The position numbers and the translations under genes are program-made. A DNA stretch of 64,000 bases from Pseudomonadota bacterium (GTDB lineage Bacteria; Desulfobacterota; Desulfobulbia; Desulfobulbales; Desulfocapsaceae), in contig JAHJNL010000031.1 in assembly GCA_018820855.1 (NCBI GenBank), positions 62,001 to 126,000 on the forward strand, given 5' to 3'. Positions 39,131 through 48,199 of the stretch are shown here, piece after piece. The stretch's first letter is position 1. Each line of letters begins with the position of its first letter. Below the pieces are notes generated by a model. The model did no database searches. It was not told where the DNA came from and saw nothing but the letters and a program-made list of their open reading frames with translations.

Positions 39131-39923
39131 AGTAGAAAATAACTCCAGCCGTCATACAACAAAGGGAAAAATCAAACAGTGTTGCTGCTAAGAATGATTC
39201 AGCCGTATGGATGGCGGTAACGCAACAAGCAAAGATCTTTCAATGTTTTTCACTTATGGACCAAGGACAAAAGAGCAGTATCTTCACCCACTCCAGGAAA
39301 GTTTACTTAGTTGGAACGATATCTTTTGACGGACTGGTTTGTCAACCATTGAATGCGCCATCATGCCACCTAACTACTTAAAGGTACGACAGTTTGTTTG
39401 GTCGGTTCTGTCGAACGCAAACGGACAGATGAGGTGGAGTTTGAGAATACCGCTTTTGACTTCGCCTTTTTATGAAGTTTTCCTGCTGCATCCTCGTTAT
39501 CATGGCTGCTCAGGATATGAAGAGCTCGGTATCATCAGCGTTTGACGTCATGGTGGAGCAGGACGGGTTGCTTTTCTCCCTCTCTGTTGGCTGTCTGGCC
39601 ATAAAACTCTCTGCAACCGCCAATCACATGGAATGGTTAGCTCCGGAAAAATTCGATATTTGGCTGGAATAAAAAACAATCCAGTATCATGTGTGCCGTT
39701 GTCATTTTTCCGTGGAGTACCACGACGTAGTCATTGTTCCGCAGTTACTTAACACGCCAAAAAAACCTTTCTTCTTTTCGCCCTCTTTCCAGTGAAAATA
39801 ATTTTTCTGTACCTAACCATCTTATAATATTTAAAATTCATCGCATCCTCCCGCTCTCCTGAAAATTTTACTCTGTCCTCTGATGATACATTATCAACGA
39901 GATGAGTCAGAAGATCTAATCAA
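39131..39923. other. Gene-poor region with decayed coding sequence
   Basis: About 800 bp without an intact gene. It contains a fragment resembling a TolC-family protein (39383-39475) and possibly an inverted second fragment near 39580-39625. The remainder is AT-rich and should include the promoter of the minus-strand signalling operon close to 39131. Overlapping small frames at 39339-39672 have no ribosome-binding site. Confidence 0.4.
39383..39475 (+). pseudogene. Remnant of a TolC-family outer-membrane protein gene
   Basis: The frame from 39383 to the TGA at 39475 encodes TVCLVGSVERKRTDEVEFE followed by a few more residues. It matches KVSLNGSVDGKRTDDVDFE in the TolC-type protein of this window (about residues 296-314) at 12 of 19 positions, with three further Asp/Glu exchanges. 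Stops lie just upstream in the same frame, so only a scrap remains. On the minus strand near 39625-39580, GCGGTTGCAGAGAGTTTTAT resembles the AVAES(F/Y)YG segment of the same family after a one-base shift. This suggests an old, rearranged copy. Confidence 0.4.
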
Positions 39924-39974
39924 TACAATCTGTCCAACAAAGTAGATAGCATCTACTTTGTTGGACGGATTGTA
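39924..39974. repeat. 24-bp inverted repeat (very stable hairpin)
   Basis: Arms 39924-39947 and 39951-39974 pair over 24 bp, with a single T/G wobble and a three-base AGC loop. The core reads GTCCAACAAAGTAGAT and its complement. There is no T-tract on either side. It stands alone in the gap between the divergent signalling operon and the CheW-like gene. A mobile-element remnant, a processed small RNA or a structured leader are all possible. Confidence 0.75.
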
Positions 39975-40175
39975 AACAAGCTATGATTCACCCTCTGCCG
40001 CTATTTCCGTATAACGTACTACCATTTCGAAGAGTTAGTAATGGCATTCATTCTCCCCGGTGCGTGGCATACTAATTGCTTAAGGAAGACGGTATGCTTT
40101 TTTCAAAACTTCCGGCTATTCGTATAACCGGAGCGTGATTTTTCCGGCAGAACTTTAACAAAGAGGCATGTGGTC

Positions 40176-41696
40176 ATGGCAGAACAGCTTTTTGCTTCAT
40201 TTGTCCTGGATCGCAATCAAGGACTGGAGATAGCCATTGCGGCAGACAGTGTGACTGAAGCAACACCTGTTACTCAACATATCCAACCCCTTCCAGCCAG
40301 TGTTCCTTTTCTCGAAGGCCTCATGCATCTTCGTGATGCTGTTATTCCAGTCATTAATCTAAAAAAGCGATTGTGTCTCAAGACCTGTGAATATGACAAG
40401 GATGCCAAGATCGCAGTGGTCATGCTGGCAAACCAGCGATTCGGTCTCTTGTTTGACGATATCAGAGAGGTCCTGCGAATTGATGATTCCCAGCTTCTTC
40501 CGATACAACCCGCTCTGCAGTCGGAAGACTATATTATTTCTGACTTGATCACTCTGCAAAAAGAGCATCGCACCTTGGAGGTTCTTGACCTGAACCGCCT
40601 CTTCCCAAACGGCAACCTGCTCACCGACCAGACGGTCACCATCGAATCCAGAAGTGAACCTGCAAAAAGCCGGACCTATTCCAGATATGTAATCTTTTCT
40701 TCCAGCGGTCGGGAGTATGGAATTCCGGTTGAAAATGCACGGGAGCTCACTTTTCTCACTGACATTGATAGGATGTTCAAGACCGGTTCTCTGGAAGGAG
40801 CTCTGCAGCTGAGGGGGCACACCATTCCGGTCATGCGTGCAAGTGCACTCCTCAATGGTGGTGGTTCTGATGGAGAATACGGAGAATTACACCGTATCCT
40901 GATTATGTCTACAGATGCCCTTAATTTTGGCATGATCATTGATAAGATTTTGGAGATCCTCACCGTAGTCAATGAAGAGATCCTCACCATGCCCAAGAGG
41001 AAAGAGCAATCTGTGGTCGGTATTTATGAGCCGAGCTCCGGTCGTAACATTATGCTCCTGAATGTGGAAAACCTGGTGGCTTCGCAGATGAAACTGCTTC
41101 AATCCGTGTCCCGGATTACAACTGAAGGTACCAAGGAAAAAGAAACTGTGGTGGTTGAGTCCAGACACCTGATCACGGAAAACTGTTACCTGATCTTTTC
41201 CATAGGCTCAAATTTTGCCATTGAGCTCAAAGATGTTCAGGAGATCATTGAACAGGACAAACTTATGCCCGTTCCGGCAGTAAATGGTTTTGATTCCACC
41301 GTGCTCAATTTGCGTGGAAAGGTCATCCAGGTCATCAATCTGCGCCAATTCTACGGTTATCCGAAACAGGGAGATGAGGAAAACGAATCCAGACTGATTA
41401 TCTGTCGTGCCGGGAGCCAGGTTATTGCTCTGCAGGTGGATAGTATAGTCACCATATACAAACAGGAGCAGTTTTATGCGTCGCCTTCCTTGAATCCTCA
41501 ATTGCAGCAAAAAAGAGATACCCTGGATCGTCTCATTGAATTCATCAAAGAAGATACCGTCAAAACGCATGTCCTGGTTATAAATACCCATAACCTGATC
41601 AATAATCATCTGCGGCAGGAGCTATCGGCCGCTGATCAAACAGTTACTCATCAGGAAAGTTCAGAACTAAAAAACGACCTGACAATAGAAAATTGA
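40176..41696 (+). CDS. Triple CheW-domain chemotaxis coupling protein
   Basis: A 506-residue protein made of three consecutive CheW-like domains (about 5-150, 165-310 and 335-490). Each has the hydrophobic core and the 'LxGxxxLRGxxIPV(I/M)xL' type of segment: [33 protein letters not shown] and [15 protein letters not shown]. CheW domains couple chemoreceptors to CheA. There is no receiver, so it is not CheV. ATG at 40176 follows AAGAGG with good spacing; a GTG two codons earlier is too close. The chemoreceptor gene follows 16 bp downstream, so this is likely its dedicated scaffold. Confidence 0.92.
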   Translation: MAEQLFASFVLDRNQGLEIAIAADSVTEATPVTQHIQPLPASVPFLEGLMHLRDAVIPVINLKKRLCLKTCEYDKDAKIAVVMLANQRFGLLFDDIREVLRIDDSQLLPIQPALQSEDYIISDLITLQKEHRTLEVLDLNRLFPNGNLLTDQTVTIESRSEPAKSRTYSRYVIFSSSGREYGIPVENARELTFLTDIDRMFKTGSLEGALQLRGHTIPVMRASALLNGGGSDGEYGELHRILIMSTDALNFGMIIDKILEILTVVNEEILTMPKRKEQSVVGIYEPSSGRNIMLLNVENLVASQMKLLQSVSRITTEGTKEKETVVVESRHLITENCYLIFSIGSNFAIELKDVQEIIEQDKLMPVPAVNGFDSTVLNLRGKVIQVINLRQFYGYPKQGDEENESRLIICRAGSQVIALQVDSIVTIYKQEQFYASPSLNPQLQQKRDTLDRLIEFIKEDTVKTHVLVINTHNLINNHLRQELSAADQTVTHQESSELKNDLTIEN

Positions 41697-41712
41697 AAAA
41701 GGAGGCAGTACT

Positions 41713-44700
41713 ATGACTGCAATGCAAGATAATCAAAAAAAAGTCGAACATTCTTATTTGTCCATGTTGTCAGATCCAAGCTACCTTGTTAATGACGACA
41801 TGGTTATCACCTGGGCTAACGAGGCCTTTATAAAGGGATTCAATCTCAATGCAAATCAGGTTATCGGAAAACTCACCTGCGAGGAAACCTGCCCTTCACA
41901 GCTGTGTGGCACTAAGAACTGTCCGGTGGCCAAGGCCAAGCGCCTGAAAAAGGGAGCAGAAGCAGAAGTGCTGCATATGAATAATGGTAAGGGGGCAAGC
42001 TGGTTCAAGTCCCAGGCGACACCTATGCCTGAAAATGGCAGTACCCTGGTGACCATAAACGACATCACCAAGTTCAAAGAACTTCAAGCCAAACTCCATC
42101 AGATGGAAACAGATCTGAACGTGATCCCCACTCCTATCATGGAAATTGATGATAAATTTACCATCACCTTTATGAATCCGGCCGGTGCTGCCGTGGTAGG
42201 AAAAACCCCGGACGAGGTTCTTGGCAAGAAGTGTTACGATCTCTTCAAGACACCACACTGCAAGACGGAAAAATGTGCCTGTGCCCGAGCGATGAAAACC
42301 GATTCGGTTGTCACAGAACAGACCATTGCCCGACCGGCAGACGGGGTCATTATCCCCATCAAATACACCGGTGCGCCCATTAAAGATGCCAAGGGGAACA
42401 TTACGGGGGCCTTGGAGTACATCCTTGATGTGACAGAAGAGGTACAGCAAAAGCAGGCTGCCGATGAGAAGATTAACAACCTCAATACCATCCCTACTCC
42501 CATCATGTCCATAGACACGGACTTCAATGTCACCTTTATGAATCCTGCCGGTGCTGCCGTGGTAGGAAAAACCCCGGACGAGGTTCTTGGCAAGAAGTGT
42601 TACGATCTCTTCAAGACACCACACTGCAAGACGGAAAAATGTGCCTGTGCCCGAGCGATGAAAACCGATTCGGTGGTCACAGAACAGACCATTGCCAGGC
42701 CGGCGGAAGGTGTAGTCGTTCCCATTAAATACACCGGTTCTCCCATTAAAGATGCCAAGGGCAATATCAAGGGTGCTCTGGAATACATCCTTGATGTCAC
42801 AGAAGAGGCGCAACAGAAGCAAGTGGCGGATGAAAAGATTAACAACCTCAACACCATCCCCACTCCCATCATGTCCATAGACACCAATTTCAGTATCACC
42901 TTCATGAATCCGGCTGGAGCTGCTGTGGTAGGGATGACCCCTGATGAAGTACTCGGCAGGAAGTGTTATGATCTCTTCAAGACACCGCACTGCAAGACGG
43001 AAAAATGTGCCTGTGCCCGAGCGATGAAAACCGATTCGGTGGTCACAGAACAGACCATTGCCAGGCCGGCGGAGGGAGTTGTTATCCCCATCAAGTATAC
43101 CGGCTCTCCCATCAAAGATGCAAAGGGCAATATTAAAGGTGCCCTGGAATACATTCTCGATATCACTGAGGAAGCGAAACAAAAACAGGACGCAGATGAG
43201 AAAATTAACAACCTTAATTCCATCCCCACTCCCATCATGTCCGTTGATACAGAGTTTAATGTTACCTTTATGAACCCTGCTGGTGCGAAGGTTGTGAACC
43301 TTACTCCGGATGAAGCCATAGGTAAAAAATGCTATGATCTCTTCAAAACTTCGCACTGCATGACTGAGAAATGTGCGGTGGGACGTGCCATGCGCGAAGA
43401 CAGAGTCATCAGCGAAGAGACCATAGCCCGCCCCCAGGACGGTATGATCGTCCCCATCAAATATACGGGAGCGCCCATCAAGGATGCCAAGGGCAATATC
43501 AAGGGTGCTTTGGAATTTATCCTTGATATCACAGCAGAGACCAAACAACGGCAAGAGGCCAATGAGAAAATCGAAAATCTCAATGCTATCCCCAACCCCA
43601 TTTATGCCGTGGACTTGAACCATACCATCACCTATATCAACCCGGCCGGAGCAGCCATGGCGGGAATGACTGTGGAAGAGGCCATGGGGAAAAGGTGTTC
43701 AACACTTTTTGGTACAGATCGCTGTAATACCTCTCAGTGTGGAATTCAGCGGGCCATTGGCGGTAATACGACTATCACCGAACAGACCATTGCCCATATC
43801 AATGGCAAAGATATCCCTGTCAAAATCACCAGCGTTTCCATCAAAGATGCCAAGGGCAATGTCAAAGGTGGACTGGAATATATGGTCGATGTGACCGCTG
43901 AGGCAAAGGTGGAAAACCTGATCAACACTGCTTCAGCAGAGGTTGAGTCTCTTGTTTTCGATTCTCTGGTAAAAATGGATGAAGCAACCGGTAATATGGA
44001 TGCCATGAGCCTGCTCATTGAAAAGGAGGTCACACTCCTGGATAACTCCTCCACCACAGTGGATAAAATGCTCGACTTTGCCAGAGAAATGGTCAACCTC
44101 ACAACCAAGTCAAGTGAAATGGCCATGGGTGTTGCCAAAGATGCCGAGCAAGGGAAAAAGGCCGGATCTGATGCAGAGAAAAAGATGGTAGCCATAAACG
44201 AATCCATGGAAGGATCCAATCAAATGGTGGCCAATCTGGTGAGTCAACTGGAAAAAATAGGTGGATTCGTCGATATCATTAAAGAGATCGCCTCTCAGAC
44301 CAACCTGCTTGCCTTTAATGCGGCAATTGAAGCAGCGCGTGCCGGTGACGCAGGTCGAGGCTTTGCCGTGGTTGCTGATGAGATCCGTAAACTGGCAGAA
44401 AATTCTTCCAGGTCTGCAGTGGACATTGCCAACATCGTGAAAAAGGTTGAACACGAATCAAAAGAGACCATCGTTGCCATGAAAGACGGCATGAAGATGC
44501 TGGGAGACGGTAGTGAGGTCATCGAAACTGCCCTGGAGGCCATGGAGAAAATCTCTACCGGCATTGTGACCATCTCCCACGCTGTCGATGAACTGGATAA
44601 GAAGGCGGATGTACTCAGTGACCACGGGCAGGATGTGAAAGAGCAGCTCGGCAGTGTGGTCAGCTCTTCTCAGGAAAACCAGAAATCCACCAAGGCAATT

Positions 44701-44787
44701 ATCTTCTCCATCGACAGTACCATCGAAGCACTGAAAAAACTTGAGTCTTCCAGTAAAGAACTGAACAAGGCTGTCAGTGAGATGTAA
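41713..44787 (+). CDS. Cytoplasmic chemoreceptor with six PAS modules, five in exact 122-residue repeats
   Basis: A 1024-residue methyl-accepting chemotaxis protein without membrane helices. After a divergent first PAS module (about 15-130), five modules repeat every 122 residues (the PAG motif falls at residues 157, 279, 401, 523 and 645). Each has a cysteine pattern C-x8-C-x4-C ([15 protein letters not shown]), with a further Cys two residues on in the first three; the first module has a related [15 protein letters not shown]. The C-terminal signalling domain (about 745-1024) has the hairpin tip [23 protein letters not shown] at 41713 follows AAGGAGG. The cysteines may hold a metal or redox centre. 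Confidence 0.94.
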   Translation: MTAMQDNQKKVEHSYLSMLSDPSYLVNDDMVITWANEAFIKGFNLNANQVIGKLTCEETCPSQLCGTKNCPVAKAKRLKKGAEAEVLHMNNGKGASWFKSQATPMPENGSTLVTINDITKFKELQAKLHQMETDLNVIPTPIMEIDDKFTITFMNPAGAAVVGKTPDEVLGKKCYDLFKTPHCKTEKCACARAMKTDSVVTEQTIARPADGVIIPIKYTGAPIKDAKGNITGALEYILDVTEEVQQKQAADEKINNLNTIPTPIMSIDTDFNVTFMNPAGAAVVGKTPDEVLGKKCYDLFKTPHCKTEKCACARAMKTDSVVTEQTIARPAEGVVVPIKYTGSPIKDAKGNIKGALEYILDVTEEAQQKQVADEKINNLNTIPTPIMSIDTNFSITFMNPAGAAVVGMTPDEVLGRKCYDLFKTPHCKTEKCACARAMKTDSVVTEQTIARPAEGVVIPIKYTGSPIKDAKGNIKGALEYILDITEEAKQKQDADEKINNLNSIPTPIMSVDTEFNVTFMNPAGAKVVNLTPDEAIGKKCYDLFKTSHCMTEKCAVGRAMREDRVISEETIARPQDGMIVPIKYTGAPIKDAKGNIKGALEFILDITAETKQRQEANEKIENLNAIPNPIYAVDLNHTITYINPAGAAMAGMTVEEAMGKRCSTLFGTDRCNTSQCGIQRAIGGNTTITEQTIAHINGKDIPVKITSVSIKDAKGNVKGGLEYMVDVTAEAKVENLINTASAEVESLVFDSLVKMDEATGNMDAMSLLIEKEVTLLDNSSTTVDKMLDFAREMVNLTTKSSEMAMGVAKDAEQGKKAGSDAEKKMVAINESMEGSNQMVANLVSQLEKIGGFVDIIKEIASQTNLLAFNAAIEAARAGDAGRGFAVVADEIRKLAENSSRSAVDIANIVKKVEHESKETIVAMKDGMKMLGDGSEVIETALEAMEKISTGIVTISHAVDELDKKADVLSDHGQDVKEQLGSVVSSSQENQKSTKAIIFSIDSTIEALKKLESSSKELNKAVSEM
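42121..43910 (+). repeat. Tandem 366-bp direct repeats inside the chemoreceptor gene
   Basis: Five in-frame units of 366 bp encode PAS modules 2 to 6. Units 1 and 2 share 128 identical bases (42181-42308 against 42547-42674), and unit 3 is also close, while units 4 and 5 are more diverged. This gradient points to recent duplication or gene conversion in the first three units. It is not a CRISPR array because the repeats are coding and contiguous. Confidence 0.92.
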
Positions 44788-44799
44788 GGGATAATAGTT

Positions 44800-44831
44800 C
44801 TGCGGCCGAATTGTTCTCAATTCGGCCGCAG
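44800..44831 (+). terminator. Hairpin between chemoreceptor and acetyltransferase genes
   Basis: A perfect 14-bp stem, CTGCGGCCGAATTG (44800-44813) with CAATTCGGCCGCAG (44818-44831), and a TTCT loop lie 12 bp after the chemoreceptor stop. There is no T-tract, so full termination is uncertain; it may only reduce read-through into the downstream gene pair. Confidence 0.6.
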
Positions 44832-44850
44832 CAATGACGAGTGGCAGATT

Positions 44851-45417
44851 ATGAGCTTCTTCAGCGACAAACTCTTTACCCGTAGATTGGCCCTGATTAA
44901 AATTAAGGAAAGTGACCTTCCGGTCATTGTGGACTGGAGTCAATCGGAAACAGCTTGTGGTGCATATCTGAGCCCTGAGAAGTATGATATGGAAAAGATG
45001 AGGGGGCAGATCCGGTCCGGTGTTTTTTGGAAGGACCTGGAAAAAATGTTTCTCGTTACCCTGAAACAGGATGGTCGACCGATCGGTACCATACACTACT
45101 GGCAACCCACAGGAGGGCAGAATAGAGTAACCATGGCTTTGAAAGTAGCTCTCCCGGAAGAAAGAGGAAAAGGATATGGAACTGAAATTCAAAAATTTCT
45201 CATCATGCATATTCTTGAGCGACATCCGGTGGAAGCCATCGAGATGTATACTGATATCAACAACAGAAGCCAACAGCGTTGCCTGCAAAAACTGGGCTTT
45301 GAACTCATCGAGTCCCTGATCTATGCTGACCAGCAGAAAGAAAGAATAGGCCATCTTTTTCGGCTGACTACCGAACGGTATTCCTCTCACCCCATTTATC
45401 AATTTCATTATGAGTAG
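44851..45417 (+). CDS. GNAT-family N-acetyltransferase
   Basis: A 188-residue GCN5-related acetyltransferase, RimJ/RimL-like. The acetyl-CoA loop is visible as ALPEERGKGYGTEIQKFL (about 106-123, R-x-x-G-x-G/A type), followed by the NNRSQQRCLQKLGF region near the C-terminus (about 139-152). ATG at 44851 has only a weak ribosome-binding site. Its stop lies 8 bases inside the following deacetylase-family gene, which resembles the pairing of acetyltransferase and deacetylase in acuA/acuC. The substrate is unknown; the chemotaxis proteins upstream are possible targets only by context. Confidence 0.85.
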   Translation: MSFFSDKLFTRRLALIKIKESDLPVIVDWSQSETACGAYLSPEKYDMEKMRGQIRSGVFWKDLEKMFLVTLKQDGRPIGTIHYWQPTGGQNRVTMALKVALPEERGKGYGTEIQKFLIMHILERHPVEAIEMYTDINNRSQQRCLQKLGFELIESLIYADQQKERIGHLFRLTTERYSSHPIYQFHYE

Positions 45418-46438
45418 TCAGCTGGGCCTGGTTTTTGATAACAGGTATCTTCACCATTCTATCCCCACTCCGTCGTCAGAAAATCCAGAACGAGTACGCA
45501 GTCTGTATAACCACCTGCAACAACAGAACAAGACCTCTCTCAGGCATATTGCCCCTCGAGAAGCGCTCAATAGTGAAATATGCATGGCTCATTCGCCGTT
45601 CTATGTGAAACAGTTGAGAGAGCACGTTGTAAAGGCTGACCCTTACTCATATGATCGCGACACCTATCTGATGGAAGACAGCCTTCCCACAGCCCGACTG
45701 GCTGCAGGCGGTTGTTTCAATCTCGCAGATACGATTATGGCAGGAGAGCTTGATTATGGGTTTGCCCTGGTTCGTCCACCAGGTCATCATGCCACAGGGG
45801 GGCGAGGTATGGGGTTCTGTATCTTTAACAATATTGCTCTGACGGCTGAATACCTGCGTCGACAGCACGGCCTTCGACGTATCCTGATCCTCGATTTTGA
45901 TGTTCACCATGCCAATGGTACCCAGGAAATATTTTACGATACCAATGAAGTCCTGGTCTGCTCCATCCACCAGAGTGGTATCTTTCCCTTCAGCGGCTTC
46001 CCAGAAGAATTGGGGAGCGAGGAAGGGCTGGGCTATACGGTCAATATTCCAGTTCATGCACAGTTTGGTGATTCTGAATACACCTATCTTCTCGGTCGCT
46101 TGCTGCAGGGCCTGGTGGAACAATATCTGCCCCAGTTTATCCTGGTCTCGGCGGGTTTTGATGGTCATATCGATGATACAATCAGTGGTACGCTCCTCAG
46201 TACCGAATGGTTTGGCCTGATCACCCATATTCTGCGGCGTCATGCCTCTGAGAGTAGCGAAAACCACCTGCTTTACATCATGGAAGGAGGCTACAACCCC
46301 ATTTCCCTCGAGGCTTCGGTACTCTCAACCATTGATGCCCTGACTCAGAAAGAATTTATCTGTCCCGGAATATTTCCCACCCCACGGGCGGATAAGATTC
46401 TGCACAGCCACCCACTCCACCGATACTGGACAATTTAG
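45410..46438 (+). CDS. Histone deacetylase-family (AcuC/HDAC-like) amidohydrolase
   Basis: A 342-residue zinc-dependent deacetylase-fold protein. Catalytic motifs are present: RPPGHHA (the His-His pair, about 123-129), ILDFDVHHANGTQ (zinc-binding Asp and His, about 163-175), SAGFDGH (zinc-binding Asp, about 246-252) and MEGGYN where most relatives have LEGGYD or similar. Substrates in the family include acetyl-lysine and acetylpolyamines. ATG at 45410 lies within the 3' end of the acetyltransferase gene (8-base overlap), so the two are translated together. Confidence 0.92.
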   Translation: MSSQLGLVFDNRYLHHSIPTPSSENPERVRSLYNHLQQQNKTSLRHIAPREALNSEICMAHSPFYVKQLREHVVKADPYSYDRDTYLMEDSLPTARLAAGGCFNLADTIMAGELDYGFALVRPPGHHATGGRGMGFCIFNNIALTAEYLRRQHGLRRILILDFDVHHANGTQEIFYDTNEVLVCSIHQSGIFPFSGFPEELGSEEGLGYTVNIPVHAQFGDSEYTYLLGRLLQGLVEQYLPQFILVSAGFDGHIDDTISGTLLSTEWFGLITHILRRHASESSENHLLYIMEGGYNPISLEASVLSTIDALTQKEFICPGIFPTPRADKILHSHPLHRYWTI

Positions 46439-46528
46439 CATCGTTATCGTGTAAACTCTCACTTGCTCGTTGTGAAAAAATGGAGCTGGAAAGAGTGTAC
46501 TGTACCGTTTTGGAACGGGTAATAATGC

Positions 46529-46565
46529 AGGCAACCTGTTCCTGTACTCCAAGAACAGGTTGCCT
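46529..46565. terminator. Convergent hairpin between HDAC-like and repeat-protein genes
   Basis: AGGCAACCTGTTC (46529-46541) and GAACAGGTTGCCT (46553-46565) form a perfect 13-bp stem with an 11-nt loop, about 90 bp after one stop codon and 18 bp from the other. It can act for both convergent genes. The T content after the stem is modest. Confidence 0.65.
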
Positions 46566-46582
46566 TGTATTGCCCTCTGTGC

Positions 46583-47336
46583 TCACGGTACAGACTTGCC
46601 GATCGTGGCCGGTATGAACATCGGCCATGGGAAGGATGAGCCGCTTAATTTATGGATGAAGATATCATCATTTCCTGCACTGGTCAGATTGAACGATTCT
46701 GTTCCCGGGTCGAAATCGACTGTGCCAAGAAAATAGCCGGTGGTATACACGTTCCCTGAATTATCTACGGTGATACCCTTTCCATATTCGTCTGACGTTC
46801 TCCCCATGGACCTGGCCCAGATAAAGTTACCGTTGCTGGAAAGTTTGCTGATAAATATATCGTTTACGCCTGCGCTGGTCAGGTCTGAGGTTCCTGTTCC
46901 CGGGTCGAAATCGACAGTTCCTTGGAAGAAGCCGCTGGTGTAGACGTTGCCGAAACTGTCTACGGATATGGCATATCCGTTTTCATTTGACGGGCCATGA
47001 AGGGACTTGGCCCAGACAAAGTTGCCGTTGCTGGAAAGTTTGCTGATAAAAATATCGTTTGTCGTTCCCGAACCGGCCAGGTTGACAACTCCTGTTCCCG
47101 GGTCAAAGTCGACAGTGCCGTTAAAGAAGCCTGTGGTGTAGACATTTCCAGAAGCGTCTATGGATACACTCTGTCCACGATCGCTTTCCTTCCCACCGAT
47201 GGCATTCGACCAGATAAAATCACCATCGCCGGCATGAACAGGTGTGACAGAGGGTAGGGTGGAGAGAGCAAGAAGAAATAATAGCAGTATGTTGAATGCC
47301 TCGAATGGAGTTGACTGGCTTGGGATACGTTTGCAT
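46583..47336 (-). pseudogene. Exported beta-propeller (SBBP) repeat protein with frameshifted start
   Basis: The frame ending at 46583 encodes a signal peptide (NILLLFLLALSTLPSVTPVH, cleavage near VHA/GDG) and three SBBP-type repeats of about 60 residues, each with a SVD-x-x-GNVYT(T/S)G(F/Y)F-x-GTVDFDPGT core and a DIFI-x-KLS end. This frame has no ATG, GTG or TTG before the third repeat. An ATG at 47336 with a perfect AGGAGGTGA site is in a different frame and runs out after 38 codons. One or two bases lost or gained near 47330 would join them, so this is a frameshifted gene or a sequence error. A c-di-GMP riboswitch lies upstream. Confidence 0.7.
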
Positions 47337-47582
47337 TAATTCACCTCCTGAAATTTAGAGCAGTTTTGGTGGAGCAAAACTGTCATTATTCTTAGCAAGG
47401 TCAACCTTTGCGGTGCAATTTTTAAGAACTTGCCACGGGCAATAGCAATTGCTGGTTGAGTCCCTTGCTCCCTGACGTTCTCTGTTCAGCGACAGACAAT
47501 AGAGAGTATTCACAAAAGAACTTCCCATATGCGGGAGCTACGTTAAGTTTTATATCCGGAACTGATGGCTATCGGTGGAGAT
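47337..47582. other. Leader between riboswitch and repeat-protein gene
   Basis: About 245 bp of untranslated leader (minus strand) between the riboswitch terminator and the AGGAGGTGA site at about 47340-47348. No other feature was recognised. Confidence 0.4.
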
Positions 47583-47620
47583 AAAAAAAGCCGGACTCCC
47601 TTTTTTCAAGGCAGCCCGGC
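47583..47620 (-). terminator. Intrinsic terminator of the c-di-GMP riboswitch
   Basis: On the minus strand GCCGGGCTGCC (47620-47610) pairs with GGGAGTCCGGC (47600-47590), allowing two mismatches, and is followed by seven T's (47589-47583). The 5' arm is also part of the aptamer's 3' end, so ligand binding and termination should be mutually exclusive, which fits an ON switch. Confidence 0.75.
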
Positions 47621-47685
47621 TATCTCATGAAAGACCCGTGGTTTTCCGTCCCTGTTTCACAACAGGTTTGGCTTTATCTTTGATC
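47608..47685 (-). promoter_or_regulatory. Cyclic di-GMP-I (GEMM-I) riboswitch
   Basis: Read on the minus strand, the aptamer shows AAAGCCAAACC, a hairpin closed by CCTGTT/AACAGG, then GGGACGGAAAACCACGGGTC and GATAGCCGGGCTGCC. These match the GEMM-I blocks (GGGACGCAAAGCCACGGG and AGCCGGGTTGCC) apart from two substitutions in the tetraloop-receptor stretch (GGAAAACC for GCAAAGCC). A terminator follows directly. It controls the exported repeat protein about 270 bp downstream, and the diguanylate cyclase at 37.6-39.1 kb is a possible ligand source. Confidence 0.85.
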
Positions 47686-47970
47686 TGTAAAGCTTATTCA
47701 TATGGTAAAAGGAGAAATGAAAACAATCAAGGGCTACGATGTGGCACAGGTGTGGTCTGCTAAGTAATGCAGGGTATTGCGCCGGTAATAATATTTTCTC
47801 AATTTTTTTCTGGGGAAATAGTACTGTTTTTCATAGAAGAGATAAAGGCAGAGGGCTATCGTTGCAATTAGGTAAGTATTAACTTGGAGTCAGGACTCGC
47901 ACTATGAAAATGCGACAATTCTGAATCTGACTCTCCATTTCCACAGTCTTGACAGACACCACACAAGCCG
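47686..47970. other. Intergenic region, possible promoter of the riboswitch transcript
   Basis: The minus-strand promoter for the riboswitch should lie close to 47700. On the plus strand a 16-codon frame (47717-47767, MKTIKGYDVAQVWSAK) follows AAAGGAG; it may be a remnant of a lost gene or chance. Nothing else was recognised. Confidence 0.35.
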
Positions 47971-48175
47971 ATGTTTACAGCCATTCAGCAAATCGCAGAA
48001 CCAAGGATTGAAGAGGCCCTGAAATCCGGACGTGGGCAGGAGCTCAGTCACTGGAAGAATAAGCCCCTGCCCCTGCATGACGAAAATGGCCAATGTGCCG
48101 CCCCACTTGCGGATGGCCTACAGAATCCTGCGTAACGCAGGCTATGTCCCTGAAGAAGTTGACTTTCTTGCTGAG
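47971..48175 (+). pseudogene. Broken DUF1992 (DnaJ-C28-like conserved domain) gene
   Basis: From ATG 47971 the frame encodes MFTAIQQIAEPRIEEALKSG and then KNKPLPLHDE, which matches the start of DUF1992 proteins. Near 48085 the reading must shift by one frame to continue as VPPHLRMAYRILRNAGYVPE and then EVDF, the most conserved part of that domain. The homology ends near 48170, and the frame then runs into the 3' end of the convergent cytochrome gene. So it has a frameshift and a lost C-terminus. The function of DUF1992 proteins is not established. Confidence 0.75.
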
Positions 48176-48199
48176 TATATAACTTTCTGTTTTTGTATA

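Noticed and set aside
41896-43623. Long 575-codon open frame antisense to the chemoreceptor
   Set aside because: It is a shadow of the 366-bp repeats; it has no ribosome-binding site, and its protein mirrors the repeat periodicity of the real gene.
42121-43910. CRISPR-like direct repeats
   Set aside because: The repeats are long (366 bp), contiguous, in frame and encode PAS modules, with no spacers.
46960-47145. 61-codon minus-strand frame inside the repeat-protein gene
   Set aside because: It is out of frame with the SBBP repeats and has no family features.
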